A stretch of DNA of 64,000 bases from NCBI GenBank assembly GCA_025526935.1, contig JAHLKD010000003.1:1-64000 (forward strand), in the 5' to 3' direction. The notes under the pieces were generated by a model. That model was not told where the DNA came from. It did not search any database and saw only the letters and a program-made list of their open reading frames with translations. The translations under genes and the position numbers were made by a program. The DNA comes from Cladochytrium replicatum. Taxonomy: Eukaryota; Chytridiomycota; Chytridiomycetes; Cladochytriales; Cladochytriaceae. Of this stretch, positions 1 through 11,386 are shown in pieces. The stretch's first letter is position 1. Every line of letters begins with the position of its first letter.

Positions 1-1765
1 TGCAAGTGCAAATTTGTCGAACGCCAAAAGGAAACAAAATTCCTTGTTTACCCGATCCGTTCCTAATATCGATTGGACCCTGAAGGCCGATTCCTCATAT
101 CCAACACAACCAATTGCGAATGGAAATATACAGACTGCACCAAAGACTCTTCGTGAGGCTTTATCACGATCCGATGAGGCTCCATTCTGGTTAGCGGCGA
201 TGAAGGAGGAAGTCACACAACTAGTCAGCAACAATACTTGGGCCGAAACGTTTTTACCTGATGGACGGAATTTATTATCGGGCAAATGGGTTTTCACATA
301 TAAGCTTGACGAACATGGCAATATTACTCGATTCAAAGCACGTTGGGTCGTACGAGGATTTTCACAGATTGAAGGATTGGATTTCGATGAAACCTATTCT
401 CCAGTTACGAAAACGTCCACGATCCGTTTTCTGATTGCATTAGCAGCATTAGTCGGCATGATCATATTCCAGTTTGATATCAAGGGTGCATATCTCAATG
501 CGATACTGGAAGAAGAGAACTACGTCGAACTCCCTCATGGTTTCGGGCGAGTAGATTTCCGGAATCGACCCATCGTCTGCAGACTTATCAAAAGTCTGTA
601 CGGTCTACACCAGGCAGCTCGAGAATGGTACAAAACTCTTTGGAAACAATATCTCAGTGTTGGTTTCGTGCGGAATATTGCAGACATCTGTCATTTCTGG
701 CGATACAATCCAACAAATAATACCCGCGAACACACTACCGTTCATGTCGATGATATACTACATTTTTCCACAGATCCAAACGCATATCATCGGTTTCAGA
801 CCGATTTGGAAACTTCGTTCACAGTAGGCAGTACTTCGAAGGCGAAATGGATTCTGAAAATGGAGTTATTGCAGACAACGGAAGGATATTTCCTTAGCAA
901 TTCATTGTACGTAAAGAAGATTCTCGAAGAAGCGAACTTATGGGGTACCAACATCAAACCGACCAAAACACCGATGTCAAAATCATATATCTTTGATGAG
1001 ACCACACCAACACTGTCTGATGCCGAGGCAACACAATTTCGATCAATGTTAATGAAGATATCGTACGTGGCGACTAAGACACGACCAGATATTTCATACG
1101 CAGTCAATATTTTGGCACAACATCAGATTGATCCTCGACAGTCAGAATCAAAGGCTCTCTATCGATTACAACGATATTTACTCGGTACTTGGGATTACGG
1201 TTTACACTATACACGGACTGGTATCACGTCTCCGATGCTAAGACCCGACGGTCTCTACATGTTTGATTCGGCTAACAACCCACAAGGTTATGCCGATGCA
1301 GACTGGGCGGGCGATGCAGATAGATACTCACGAACCGGTTACGTGGTAATGTTCGCTAATGCGGCAATCAGTTGGCAGTCGATTCGACAACAGACTATTG
1401 CAGCCTCGTCGTCGGAAGCCGAACTGTATGCGCTGAACGAACTATCGCGTGAGATGAAGTGGATGAAAAATCTTATGACGGGTATTGGAATTACGTCGTT
1501 CAATCCGCTCCGTTTATGGCAAGACAATCAATCCACCGAGTCTATCGCAAACAATCTGTTCAACAACAAACGGACCAAACACATGGACGTTCGCGAGAGA
1601 TTTGTGAATCTCCAAGTTGAACAGAAACATCAGGAGTTACACCATATGGATACTTCTGATATGATCGCGGACATCTTAACTAAACCTCTTGGAAGTAAAT
1701 TATACCTTAAACACAGGGGCTCGTTGGGGCTAGTCAGTCAGTCTTCACTTAATATACTATCTTGA
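1..1765 (+). CDS. Ty1/copia Pol, reverse transcriptase and RNase H part (5' end off window)
   Basis: C-terminal part of a copia-type polyprotein; the frame stays open to the left edge, so integrase and gag lie outside the window. The reverse transcriptase (about residues 50-300 of the visible 583) shows the FDIKGAYLN block at about 154-162 and the catalytic block HVDD at 244-247, where most copia enzymes have YVDD. RNase H follows, with YADADWAGD near 426-434, SSSEAELYAL near 465-474 and the terminal TKPLG block near 557. No stop or frameshift is visible, and the ORF ends about 130 bases before a polypurine tract and LTR. The element therefore looks young and perhaps recently active. It would copy genomic RNA into cDNA inside virus-like particles. 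Confidence 0.93.
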   Translation, partial: ASANLSNAKRKQNSLFTRSVPNIDWTLKADSSYPTQPIANGNIQTAPKTLREALSRSDEAPFWLAAMKEEVTQLVSNNTWAETFLPDGRNLLSGKWVFTYKLDEHGNITRFKARWVVRGFSQIEGLDFDETYSPVTKTSTIRFLIALAALVGMIIFQFDIKGAYLNAILEEENYVELPHGFGRVDFRNRPIVCRLIKSLYGLHQAAREWYKTLWKQYLSVGFVRNIADICHFWRYNPTNNTREHTTVHVDDILHFSTDPNAYHRFQTDLETSFTVGSTSKAKWILKMELLQTTEGYFLSNSLYVKKILEEANLWGTNIKPTKTPMSKSYIFDETTPTLSDAEATQFRSMLMKISYVATKTRPDISYAVNILAQHQIDPRQSESKALYRLQRYLLGTWDYGLHYTRTGITSPMLRPDGLYMFDSANNPQGYADADWAGDADRYSRTGYVVMFANAAISWQSIRQQTIAASSSEAELYALNELSREMKWMKNLMTGIGITSFNPLRLWQDNQSTESIANNLFNNKRTKHMDVRERFVNLQVEQKHQELHHMDTSDMIADILTKPLGSKLYLKHRGSLGLVSQSSLNILS

Positions 1766-1891
1766 ACGACCGGCTGGCGATGTCCATACAACTCACCTTT
1801 ATTTCAATGGAATATCAACTTCAGCATTTACAGAAAGTTATGATCAGTCGAGTGACACTCTCGGTTGTACCTATCTAATGACTGAGGGGGT

Positions 1892-2453
1892 GTGTTAAGT
1901 ATTTCGATTGATGGACTTGGCCAATCCAGTCATTGATAGTACAAAAACACAAACGCCCGATATACAGAAATGTCACTCTTCACCGAGCAACATTTCTAAC
2001 TATTGAACTAGAGCATATAGATGATGATCTATTACGAGTTTGGAGACCTCCGGTTATTTCTTCATGGGTTATATTTATTGCGGCCATAGGTATAGTAAAC
2101 TGTCATTACTTTTCTATCATCCACTTGTAGAAGTGAAGCTGGGATCAGATCAGAGCAAAGGTTTACATATGATTAACGCGTTTGTGGGAATCATGTGCAA
2201 TGACAATCCTGTTGAGGAAAGCTAGATCTCACGTACAGCTAAGCATGATTATGCTTCGCTATGCCTGTGAGAAGAAGAGTCAAACCTTATTGCTACGATC
2301 CAGATCTTCCGGAAGGAAATGCCAAAACGACAGTACACTTATTTAAAGAGCCTGTGGCGATACACACAAGGAGCATTCTCTTTCCTAAGCGCACTTGTGA
2401 CTCGCAATCTTCTTTATTCATCTCTTATTATCATTAACCCGTGAATCAACACA
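1892..2453 (+). repeat. 3' long terminal repeat of the copia element
   Basis: A polypurine tract (1883-1891, CTGAGGGGG) directly precedes a block that starts TGTGTT and ends AACACA, a perfect 6-bp terminal inverted repeat with the usual TG..CA ends. It is 562 bp long. A TATA-like TTATTTAAA lies at 2339-2347, as expected for the U3 promoter. The 5' LTR is outside the window, so LTR identity (insertion age) cannot be measured here. Confidence 0.75.
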
Positions 2454-2458
2454 CACAC

Positions 2459-2693
2459 AACCTGAGGATCCAGACCACAGCTTTGTTCAACATGACCTGC
2501 TTAATGATCATGCAACTAAACAAATGGATAGAATCTTCAAATTGAGCTCAAGCAGCAGCAACTCAGAGATATTGATACTGAGAACCAAATTGCTGATGAT
2601 TTCACAAAACCCTTGACATTCAATTATTTTCAAAGTTCACACGCGCACTTGGTCTTACAGGTCAATCTGAGTGGACTCTTGTTGATTAATACA
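2459..2693 (+). pseudogene. Relic of a second copia Pol C-terminus
   Basis: Directly after the LTR a degenerate stretch still encodes the end of a copia RNase H. It has an ATKQMD block (compare TKHMDV in the intact element), then NQIADDFTKPL, then after a one-base frame change a segment reading LGLTGQSEWTLVD, as in the 'LGL' that follows TKPL in many copia proteins. Frame changes make it non-functional. Its sequence differs clearly from the element upstream, so it is an older, different copia into which the upstream element appears to have inserted. Confidence 0.6.
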
Positions 2694-2864
2694 TACATTA
2701 CCAACAAACAGAAGGGTGAATCAATGGTCATGCCAATATCCTCATTGTTTACCGCAGCTTTTGTTGGTGCACACCCATATATGGAACTAGCTACTCCATG
2801 TCGAAATTTGGGCAATGTGATTTGATCAGTTTAGGTGCTGTTGATCTGGGACTTGCGCTAGAGA

Positions 2865-2918
2865 TAGTCCTCAGGTTGGTGTGTGTATGTGTAGTCCTCA
2901 GGTTGGTGTGTGTATGTG
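2865..2918. repeat. 27-bp direct repeat, two units
   Basis: Two back-to-back copies of a 27-base unit starting TAGTCCTCAGGTTGG and rich in GTGT. They lie in non-coding sequence between retroelement relics. Nothing suggests a function. Confidence 0.85.
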
Positions 2919-3229
2919 CAGAGTTTTGTGTTTCTCCAATTACGCTCTCACGCCACAGCCACTCCCAAAATCTCATACCATGAAGATTAGCTTTAATCTT
3001 GTCTAAAGCGACATGTTCTCTGTGAGAAATAAGCATGTAGCACCTTGCACATATGATACGAGATGTACCTGAGTAAGATATAACTGTCAGCAGCAAACTG
3101 ATTAGCATCACATTCTTTCTCAAACGCGTGATCACTCTCAGAACTCCACTAGATTCCAATGAGTAAAGGAGGATGTCTTCATGACCAATAGTTAGAAATG
3201 CCAGTTCTTTCATGTAATGTATGATTACG

Positions 3230-4345
3230 CATGAACTTGTCCCAGACGTCTCTGGTAAGGCTATTTCCCCTCAGTGTCGGTAGTAGATGAAGACTGGAGT
3301 AGCTGGTTCCATATATGTGCATGTATCAACAAAGTCAAGTGTCGGATATTGTCGAGAAATTTTCAATTTTGTGTGTCTCTTGCGTTTGGCTCGTCGATTG
3401 TTTGATTTCCTTGATACACGTTAAGCACGTGGGAGGTCATCAAAATCAATATTGTCGCCAATCCATTGTAGATCACCTTCCAGATCAATGAAATAGTCAT
3501 CAATGTTTCTGGAAGAATGTCATTGGTGTGTAATCCAGCAACAATTCCATTGTTTTACTCATCACCACCCCCGTTTCCCTCACTTTCAGCGTCTTAATGA
3601 TACTGAGCCGGAGGTAAGTTGTGGATGGGTTGGACAGGTTCGAGTTGACCAGCGAGCTCCATACAGTAGAAGTATGGGTCATCTGATTCAAATGTGATGT
3701 TTGGTGATGTAAAATCATCAAACATATTGTTCTGGAATGCTTTATTATTAGATGTGTGATCAACATCTAGCTGCATTCGATTATTCTCAACTTCCTCATT
3801 CAACATTTGTGTATCAAAATGCATACCTTGTGGGAGAGGATATTGTGTAGAAAGATTATCAAGAAGTTGTGGTATTGGAGTTGCTCCAGCAAATACTCCC
3901 TGATAAAAAGTAGCATGATAGTATTCGTTGATTGGACCAGAATTGTAATTCAACGCCCTAACAATCTTCATGTCTTCACCCTTATATCCCAGAAATAGTC
4001 CTAGCTCTGACCTTTTCCGGATTTTGCAACTTGACTTCTGCTCTGGAGAAATCCAGATGTATGGATGACTGCCAAATCAACCATTTTGTCAAGATAAGTG
4101 ACATAAGGTACATTCTTAGTGCGAGAATGATGCTACTTCGACATTATTCTCAAAATATTGTTCTTAAATACATCAATGTGAGTGCAGATTTGGCTAAAAT
4201 ATCAACATCAAATAACCGGCCGACCATCCCTTCTAATACGTTTTGTAGCTTAAGACGTAAAGTATTGCTTTCTATCACTATCGCAAGGTGTTTGGGCAAG
4301 AAGCAAGGGTTACAAGCCAAAGATATGATAGTCCCTTTCAATTGT
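3230..4345 (-). pseudogene. Antisense relic of a copia Pol integrase region
   Basis: Read on the minus strand, broken frames resemble the back half of a copia integrase. A segment containing ILAKSALTLMYL resembles the integrase core end (AEAL.TAVYL); next a segment reading PYIWISPEQK, then SELGLFLGYKGEDMK, the well-known 'G.FLGY' block after the integrase core. An acidic spacer follows (around 3600-3960), as often seen between integrase and reverse transcriptase. Stops and frame changes separate the pieces. The identity rests on short motifs only. Confidence 0.5.
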
Positions 4346-4556
4346 TGCTCGCTGTTCTTCTTTTGATATTATACATGGCGTGCCCTCAGGAGCAACCTCG
4401 GCCGTCAATTTCGGGGCTCGGAAGTATGTTTTGGCTTGTTTCAGCTCTATTTGAAAGCGTTGGCAGAGTACCATCACGGCATCAAACCAGAGGAGTGAAA
4501 TCCGTACCGCCAAAAAACAAATACCCAATGTCCGTACATCAACCCTCGTGACTCCA

Positions 4557-5599
4557 TCAAGCCCTCCTCCTGCGGGTACCCTGGGGGCTGCTCGCCTGCT
4601 TAGCAAGTGCTTCCTGCTGCTTCTTAACATGGTCTGGAATCCACTCATCTTGAACGGTCTGAGGTGCAGCAGCTTGAGCAGCCGCTTCCTCTTTGGTGGG
4701 TTTTGGGGCACGAGCTTTGCGAGTCTATGGTTTAAATCATAAGACCGGACCAACGATGTGTGGAGTCGGGAAATTACCTTCTTTCCTCCCAAAATGTAAG
4801 TGTTGTAGGAGTAGTACCCAGCGGCACCGATGCCACCCAGCAACAGAACAGCCAAGAACAAGCTGTAGGAAAAAGGGATATTAAAGGATTGCACCAAGCA
4901 TAATTCGACGATTCGGCATACCTCTGCAAGTCGAAGAGTGAGTCGTTGGAAGAAACCTTGATGACGCCGCGATAGCCCAAGCTGCGAACGTTGCTTTCGT
5001 CAGCGTTGTACCAGTGAACGAACACTGAAAGACCAAGATCCTGAGGCTCAACATCCAGCTTGAACTTGTAAGTAACGTTCAACGCCTTTCCCGCCGCGAT
5101 GTTGACGTTGACGCTGGAGGAAGTCAGCTAACAAAGAGCGGTCAGACCTTAGATTATGCCACTACGAATCCTAGTAGTGTACATACGTTGCGAAGAATCT
5201 TGGAGTGGTCCTTCGGAAGGGTGAGCTGAGCAGAGAGCGAGTGGACTGTAAGCTTGCTTCCTCCCTTGTTCTTCACGCGAAGCTGAACTTCTGTGTTTTC
5301 GCCGATCGTCACAACTGATAAGACTCCAGTAAATAGATGCATCAAGATCACATGCCTTCCCCACATTCCACACCACCAATGTCTAATATCCAATCATTCT
5401 ACACACACCACCAATCCTCTCTAATCACCGTACTGCTGAATGGGTTCTTGTTAAGGCCAGCAACAACTTCGACAACTCCGTCGACGTCCTCGGCAGCAGT
5501 GTCAGCAGCAGCATTGACGAAACCGAAGATCGCAACTACGGCAATGAGGGCAACGAGAAGATTGCGCCATACGCCCTTGGGGTAAGCAGCACCAGACAT
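4557..5599 (-). CDS. Translocon-associated protein alpha (TRAP-alpha/SSR1-like)
   Basis: Five exons: 5599-5434, 5314-5187, 5127-4922, 4862-4778 and 4724-4557, giving 250 residues. The N-terminus is a signal peptide (LLVALIAVVAIFGFVNA). The lumenal part has the TRAP-alpha pattern: a VQLRVKNKG block, a stretch on lumenal beta strands and an LSVFVHWY block. One membrane segment (SLFLAVLLLGGIGAAGYY) follows, and then a short cytosolic tail rich in Lys, Ala and Gln ending RRRA. In animals this protein is part of the TRAP complex beside Sec61 and helps some signal peptides insert. The tail carries DEWIPDHV, close to the DMSWIPQE segment of animal SSR1. It is divergently transcribed from the nephrocystin-1 gene. 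Confidence 0.85.
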
Positions 5600-5839
5600 A
5601 GCGTAAACCGAGGATTCTGTGTTGAAAAGACGCTTGGGTGGCTTTGCATAAGTGGTTGGGACACGTTGATTGGTTCATCTGTGAGTGTGACTAATTGAAA
5701 TGGCAGCGCACATTCGATTACATCCGTTGCAAGGAGCACTTTGTTAGACATCCACATCTAAAGCACTATTCTAGATCCATATTGTAAAAATACAGATCGA
5801 CATAGCTGTTCCGCCACACAGTGCGGCGCAGCACGTGAA
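5600..5839. promoter_or_regulatory. Shared divergent promoter, TRAP-alpha / nephrocystin-1
   Basis: Only 240 bases separate the start codons of two divergent genes, so both promoters must lie here or overlap the 5' exons. I see no unambiguous TATA box or known binding site; the call rests on gene geometry alone. Confidence 0.4.
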
Positions 5840-8172
5840 ATGCGCGTCCTTGCACTCTATGACCACCAAGGACAGACAGAGGAGGAGCTCGACTTTAAGG
5901 CAGATGACGTGTTACAAGTGCTTAACAAAGAAAACTCAGATTGGTGGTTTGTGTGCTGCATCTTTTCGGAATTTTTTCTGATTTGCTTAGGTATGTCCGG
6001 AGAGATTCAGACCACAAGGAAGGATACGTCCCAAGTTCCTATGTGCGAATGCACAGTGGTGATCAAATTGGAAGTGGAAAAAGATTCAATAATGGCACCA
6101 ATAGTCAATCGAGTGAAGAGGATGACTATAGTTCTGAAGATGGAAGTGAGCAAAGTGGAGATGAAGACGATGTGTACGACGAATATAGCGACAAATCAGA
6201 CTATTCCGAAAGTTCTGAAGAAAAAATTAATCGGAGCGTACGTGGAACTTTGAAAAGAAGCAGTTCAGAGGTTCGGATACGAAGAGATTCCAAGTATGGT
6301 GACGCCAAACGGTCCGCTTCTGTAAGCAGGACACAGAAAAAAAGCAAAATAATGCTGGATAAAAATCAAATCAGAGAGGATTCGTCTGAGAAGGAACCCA
6401 ATGAATCAAGAATAATGAGGGAAAGATTTAGAGAAATGAAACAATATCGAATGACCTACTCAAAGGAATGGATTGGCAGCATCGATGTTGGCGTCTCAAA
6501 TTTGGACGACTTTCCTGGACTGAGAATTTCCGTACTTTGGAAAGTGCAAAACCAAGGTACTTTACAAATCCTGTGAAATGCCCCTTTAAGTATTTACAAT
6601 GCACCTGGAGCCTATTCAGTTCCCCGCCTGCCACCCGGTTCAGTGGCTCGCGAGCTCCTTCCGCAACTTCACGAATCGGGATTAGGTTTTGCAGATTTGT
6701 TTCTTGACTTTCCGAAGTATCGTGTTAGTTCGTCAGGCATTAGCACCTACTGTAACGATTGACTTTTCTCAAAGATTAGGCCAATGAACGCCCAATGCAC
6801 AATAGCATTCAGCTTAATGGAAGTTCGAAACCCTCCTGAGCCGCCGAGCAACGCTCGGATCTTAGGAAGACATGTGCGCATGGGACTCTTCGACAAATCA
6901 GGTGTATTGAGCAATGTGCATTACGTGCCAGCCATATTCAATTATAATTCTCAGAAGGCGTGGAAATTCTCGCGAAAGGTGTTTACAAACCTAAGGTTGA
7001 GTTCGACTCTTAGTCTTTCTTTTTTATAGGGATCGCTTCTTTTTCCAAGAGATGATGAAAATACGTGCTTCGCTCGAACTAGCTTGGACATAAAGTTGTG
7101 CCTTCTTTTTGAGTGCTGTTTGGTGGTTGCACGCCAGGCAGAAAAGACAAACATCATGAATACGACAACGTCAAAGGGTAAAACTATTTGCTAACAGAGA
7201 TATCTGTTTGATATTTAGCAATTGGTCAGATGTTTTTGAGGTGTGCATTGGATGGGGCATTCTCCCTTTACTCACAGCCGACGGTGGGCCAGTTGAGAAT
7301 CGGACTTACGAGATCAAGCTCTTCAGAGGCAGCCCTTTTGATAAGGAGGGAAAGTCGTTGGAGTCCCCCGTAAAAAGTGGTCAGTTCCATCCTATTTGGG
7401 TTCTTCGTCTCTGAAGGTATATTTAAAGGTATTATTCAACAGCTAATAGCACCAAGCAAGTCACCAAAGTTGGTTATTCGGTTGTGGAAGCTTGGGAAGT
7501 CAGTTTTACGAGATTTGAAGTGAGGAAATTAAATGCAGACAAATCGCTGCTCATCTTTTACACTAGTAAACTTCCTCAAACGTTTATTTACTCGCTTTCC
7601 GGTCTCCCAGTTCTGGCATTTTATCGGGAAGCTCTTGCGAGAACGCTGCTCTCTACCAAAAAAGTGAAACCTTTGGGACCACAATTCGAACCTGCACTCG
7701 CACTTCTGCCTCGAATCGCAGGAGAAAGTGATCTGATGGTCCTGTTGGTCGCAGTTTGGGATCAAAAGTTGAAGTCGGCAAAGCGATCGGAAAAGGTACT
7801 GAGAATGGTGGCCCGATGCTATTGGATTTGTGGCGATTGACTGTATTCCCGCAGAAGTCGTTTTCAAAAATGAAGAAGAAGTTTACGGAGTCGATTTTGT
7901 CGGTATGGCCTTTGCTCTTTGCTTGCGACATCCCACCCCATATTCCTGGTGACGAGGAACGCATCCAGGTACCTCGATATTGCTCAGAAAATTGTGATCT
8001 GACAACATCCATATAGACTCGTCAAACTTTCATCAGAACCTATCAGGAGTTCGGCGTGGTTGAATGTTTGACCAGTCGAAAGGCCAACATAACTTTTCGG
8101 CCCTTTAGTGCTCAAGATGAAGTGTGTTATAATTATCTTGGGTTGTTGTCTGATTTGCAGAAGCCTCTGTAA
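5840..8172 (+). CDS. NPHP1: Nephrocystin-1 (ciliary transition-zone protein)
   Basis: A multi-exon gene with short introns; the first is 44 bp (5947-5990) and splits the SH3 domain. The SH3 domain spans about residues 1-58: ALYDHQ, then the split DWWYVRRD, then GYVPSSYV. An acidic Ser/Glu-rich spacer follows (SSEEDDYSSEDGSEQSGDED), as after the SH3 of animal NPHP1. The rest matches the nephrocystin homology region: LPPGSVARELLP, ILGRHVRMGLFDKSGVLSNVH, FECCLVV, GGPVENRTYEIKLFRGSPFDKEG, LVIRLWKLGKSVL, FYREALARTLL, DCIPAEVVF, ending with a VCYNYLGLLSDL block where animal NPHP1 has TYDFLGEM. The animal N-terminal coiled coil is absent; the protein starts at the SH3. NPHP1 works at the transition zone of cilia, which fits a zoospore-forming fungus. 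Internal exon borders are by eye. Confidence 0.88.
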
Positions 8173-8233
8173 CTTCTTCGTTCTTTCACACAACAAATTA
8201 CCACACTTAAACCCCAAGCCCCACCGTTTACAA

Positions 8234-8766
8234 ATGGCGACACTCAAGCGGATCAACTTCAGCAGCCACAACCTTCCGTTTTCGCAGGCCGTTCTGGATG
8301 GCCACTATTGCCATCTCAGTGGTGTCCTAAAGTAAGAAATTTTCTCGGGTGGTGCAATAATCTTGAGCTGCGTCCGTTCAGCACTAAGGATGGAAAGCCA
8401 ACTGCGGACAGCGCAGAAGAGGAAACCCGTGGATGCATGGAAGCCGTAAGGTCGGAGGAGTGAATGTAGTACAGTACGCTTACATCTGCTGTATTCTTCA
8501 GATCAAGAAGATGCTCAATGAAGTCGGCCTAGCATGTGAGGATCTCGTTCGTGTGACGCTTTACATCACCGATCTCAAGGATTTTGAAGAGATCAACAAA
8601 GTATAGACACAAATTTTCATTCATAACATTTTCTGAGACTCTACGTGAATAGGTCTACCGAACATACTTTGCAAATGGACAGTTTCCCGCCAGAACCTGC
8701 ATTGAAGTTCGAAACTTGATTGCTGGCACACGAATTGAGATTGAGGCTACTGCTAAGCTCCGCTAA
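8234..8766 (+). CDS. RidA / YjgF-YER057c family enamine deaminase
   Basis: Four exons (8234-8331, 8382-8445, 8502-8600, 8653-8766) give 124 residues, the usual RidA length. It starts MATLKRINFSSHNLPFSQAV and carries HLSGVLNTKDGKP, the helix MEAIKKMLNEVGL, the VRVTLYITDLKDF block and the C-terminal FPARTCIEVRNL segment with the conserved arginine of the active site, ending IEIEATAKLR. Family members hydrolyse reactive enamine/imine intermediates such as 2-aminoacrylate, protecting pyridoxal enzymes. No mitochondrial presequence is visible, so a cytosolic form is likely. It is convergent with CFAP52 (125 bases between stops). Confidence 0.92.
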
Positions 8767-8890
8767 GTAGCGACTGCGATTCTATTCTGCCCGCCACCAC
8801 TTTTATTATGCCCCGATTTGATGCAAAAATGATTTGTTCGTCTGATCTTTGCCAATATATGATCATTTTGCACGGCCCTTTATTCAGAGG

Positions 8891-11386
8891 CTACTGTTGT
8901 GCACCAGCAACAGCTGCAGGCATGTGAGAGGGTTGGCCGACGTGCGAGGGCTGAACAGAATGCTCGACAGGGAACCTCCACCTGAAAACTGCTCCCTCCG
9001 CGCTGACTGAAACGATATGCCGCTGGTCAGGTGAGATTTTCACTTTCATTATGTCTGTTGAGTGAGCAATCCCAACGAAAACCACGTCTCCTTCTTCGTA
9101 TCGGTACACCTGCACATGAATCAATAAAAATGCAGGAATCAGCAAATCCTTGAAGTACCTTAACAAGCTTGTCGCTACCACCAATTACAAAGTATTTTCC
9201 ATCTGCTGAAATGTCAAGTCCATTGACAGTATCCGACTGTGACGCTTCCAGCTCGCGAATGAGCGATCCGTCGAAAGCCTCCCAATAGGCCACCTTTCAC
9301 CATCTCAGATATCAGAAATACTTCAAACCAAGATTGAACTCAAATTACACTCCCACCTTTCGATCGGTCCCCGAAGTAATCAGCTGGCTTTCATCTGGAT
9401 AGTACGATACTGCTTTGAAGAATGACGGGGCAAAAAGGACTTGGTTCCGGACATAACGAGTGAGATCCCATATGATGCATGACCCGTCTGACGACGAAGA
9501 CACACACTCCAGATTATTGCGACGAATCTTGATGCAGGTGACAGTTCCTAGATAAAGTAATTGTGGTATTCTGCTGTTCATCTCGAAGATAACTCACCTT
9601 TGTGCTCTTTCATTGCATCTTCCAGTATCTGAACATCGCGTTGCACTCGCCATACACGCACTTGCCCATCCTCACCCCCCGACACGATACGAAAATCGCC
9701 GCGGGAGTTGTAGGGATCCGTAATTGTGAGGGCTGTAACTCCTCGCTTGTGGGCATCATTGATCGTGTACTGTATGCGTCCCGTTTGAGGACCAAACGCT
9801 CTGATTTTTCCGTCGTTCCAACCTAGATATTACAGATACTCACATAACCTGCGCAGTAGTGTATTTTCTGTGTATTTACCGCTGATCAAGCTGGATCCGT
9901 CCTTTTTAAAAGTGATGCATTTGCATTCCAGGTTAGGCACACTGATGCGAAGAAGCTCTTCGCAGTTTTTGGCGTTCCAGACACGAATGTCTGCATCCGA
10001 AGCGGTTGCGAAAACATCCGCCGAAGCTCTATCGGATGGGGATTTCAGCAACTTGTTTAACCTTCAAACTAGTGAACTTACGGAGGAAAGCAGATGTCGT
10101 TGACGGTGGAATAATGGCACGTCAATTTCAAATTCGAAGCGAAGCTTGCCAATTCCACATGATACATGTTGGAGTTTGCAGTCCCTGCGAAGAAATGCGT
10201 GGGACCGTCGTACGTTATCGATGTAACGCTTCCGCTGACTTTAGTTGACCTTTTGGAACTTAGCACATTACCAAATGACAGCAACAAGACATACTTCACA
10301 ATATTGAGCTTTGGGAGCTTCAGCATGGCAATAGTTCCGTCGCCACATCCAACCAGCACAGAATCGTCTTTATCTGAAATGGTAACACTGAGGATTCCAA
10401 GACTGAACAGATCCTGTGTAGGAGAAACAGTGAGCTCAGCTTCATGCCCATCATTATTCGAATAACCTTTTCTTTTGGAGGGCCGGAATGCTTGAAAAGC
10501 TTGGTCCTCAAGTTGAGCTGTAGCAGGTCTCCTGTGGTGGTCCCACAGTACATGTGCTCATCGTTATCATCAATGACGATACACTTAACAATTCTTTTGA
10601 TCTGTCCCGTCTGGCAGTCGGTTGGTCTGACCTTGCGCTGAGCAGTATTCAGCTCCCAAACCCGGAGCGTTCCATGCCCACCTGTTACAAAACTGTCGTC
10701 ATTGTGATTGAAGTAAGTGAGGCAGAACGTGGCTCCAGCGCTGTCTTTTGACGCAGGACTTCCGCAAATGGCTGCTCCAGCCGCAAGGTCCCAGACAATG
10801 ACGGAATTGTCGTCTTGTCCTCCAAGTGATGCGAGGTACTTGTCCGAAGGACTGAAGGCGAGAGCCTGTACCTTCACTTTGTGGAGTGTGAGGCGTCGCA
10901 AAAGCGTACGAGTAGCAAAGTCCCATATGATAATATCAGCCTGAAGAATAAAGTTTAGATTTTATCCTCTGCGAGATTCGCTTGAGCGACAGTACCTGGA
11001 AACCCATGTGGGTGACCTGGCCACTGGCGATATACTTGCCAGATCGCGAAAGTGCGATGCATGAAATGATGTTTGTATGCCCTTGAAGGAACTCTTGAGA
11101 GTTCTGCTTGCGCGTGTTGCTGATCACAACGGTTGATCCAAGCGGGTACACGATGTGAACGCCATCGGGATGTTTCAGGAGACCATTAGGGACGGAACCT
11201 ATTCATAATATTAATAATTTCCATTTTCAAGATATTAACTGGATAATACCTCCAAACCCAATGATGCTCTCGAGCTCGAGATGTTGAAAGTCTGAAGTTG
11301 GGACGGACACCATCGTGAAGCCTGTCACGTGACCTACGCGCAATTTCCAAATCAAGTACTGCTCCTTTTTGTGACATCGGCTTCAT
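8891..11386 (-). CDS. CFAP52: CFAP52 / WDR16, ciliary doublet-microtubule WD40 protein
   Basis: A many-exon WD-repeat gene that follows animal CFAP52 from end to end. The N-terminus reads GAVLDLEIA, then LELESIIGFGG, HPDGVHIVYPLGSTVVI, FLQGHTNIISCIALSRSGKYI and GQVTHMGFQ. Then come LTLHKVKVQALAFSPSDKYL, VIVWDLAAGAAICGSPAS, LRVWELNTAQRKVRPTDCQT and CGTTTGDLLQLN. The second half has NCEELLRISVPNLECK, NNLECVSSSSDGSCIIWDL, LITSGTDRKV and SVSAEGAVFRWRFP near the C-terminus. The product is expected on the inside of outer-doublet microtubules of motile cilia (a microtubule inner protein). The start could be at 11416, 11386 or 11377; 11386 was chosen because its length before the first conserved block resembles that of animals. 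The 5' end overlaps the tail frame of the formin-like gene upstream. Confidence 0.9.

Noticed and set aside
2791-3213. 140-residue minus-strand ORF with THTHTNLRT repeats
   Set aside because: The repeats are the translated 27-bp DNA repeat; the rest shows no protein pattern and lies among retroelement relics.
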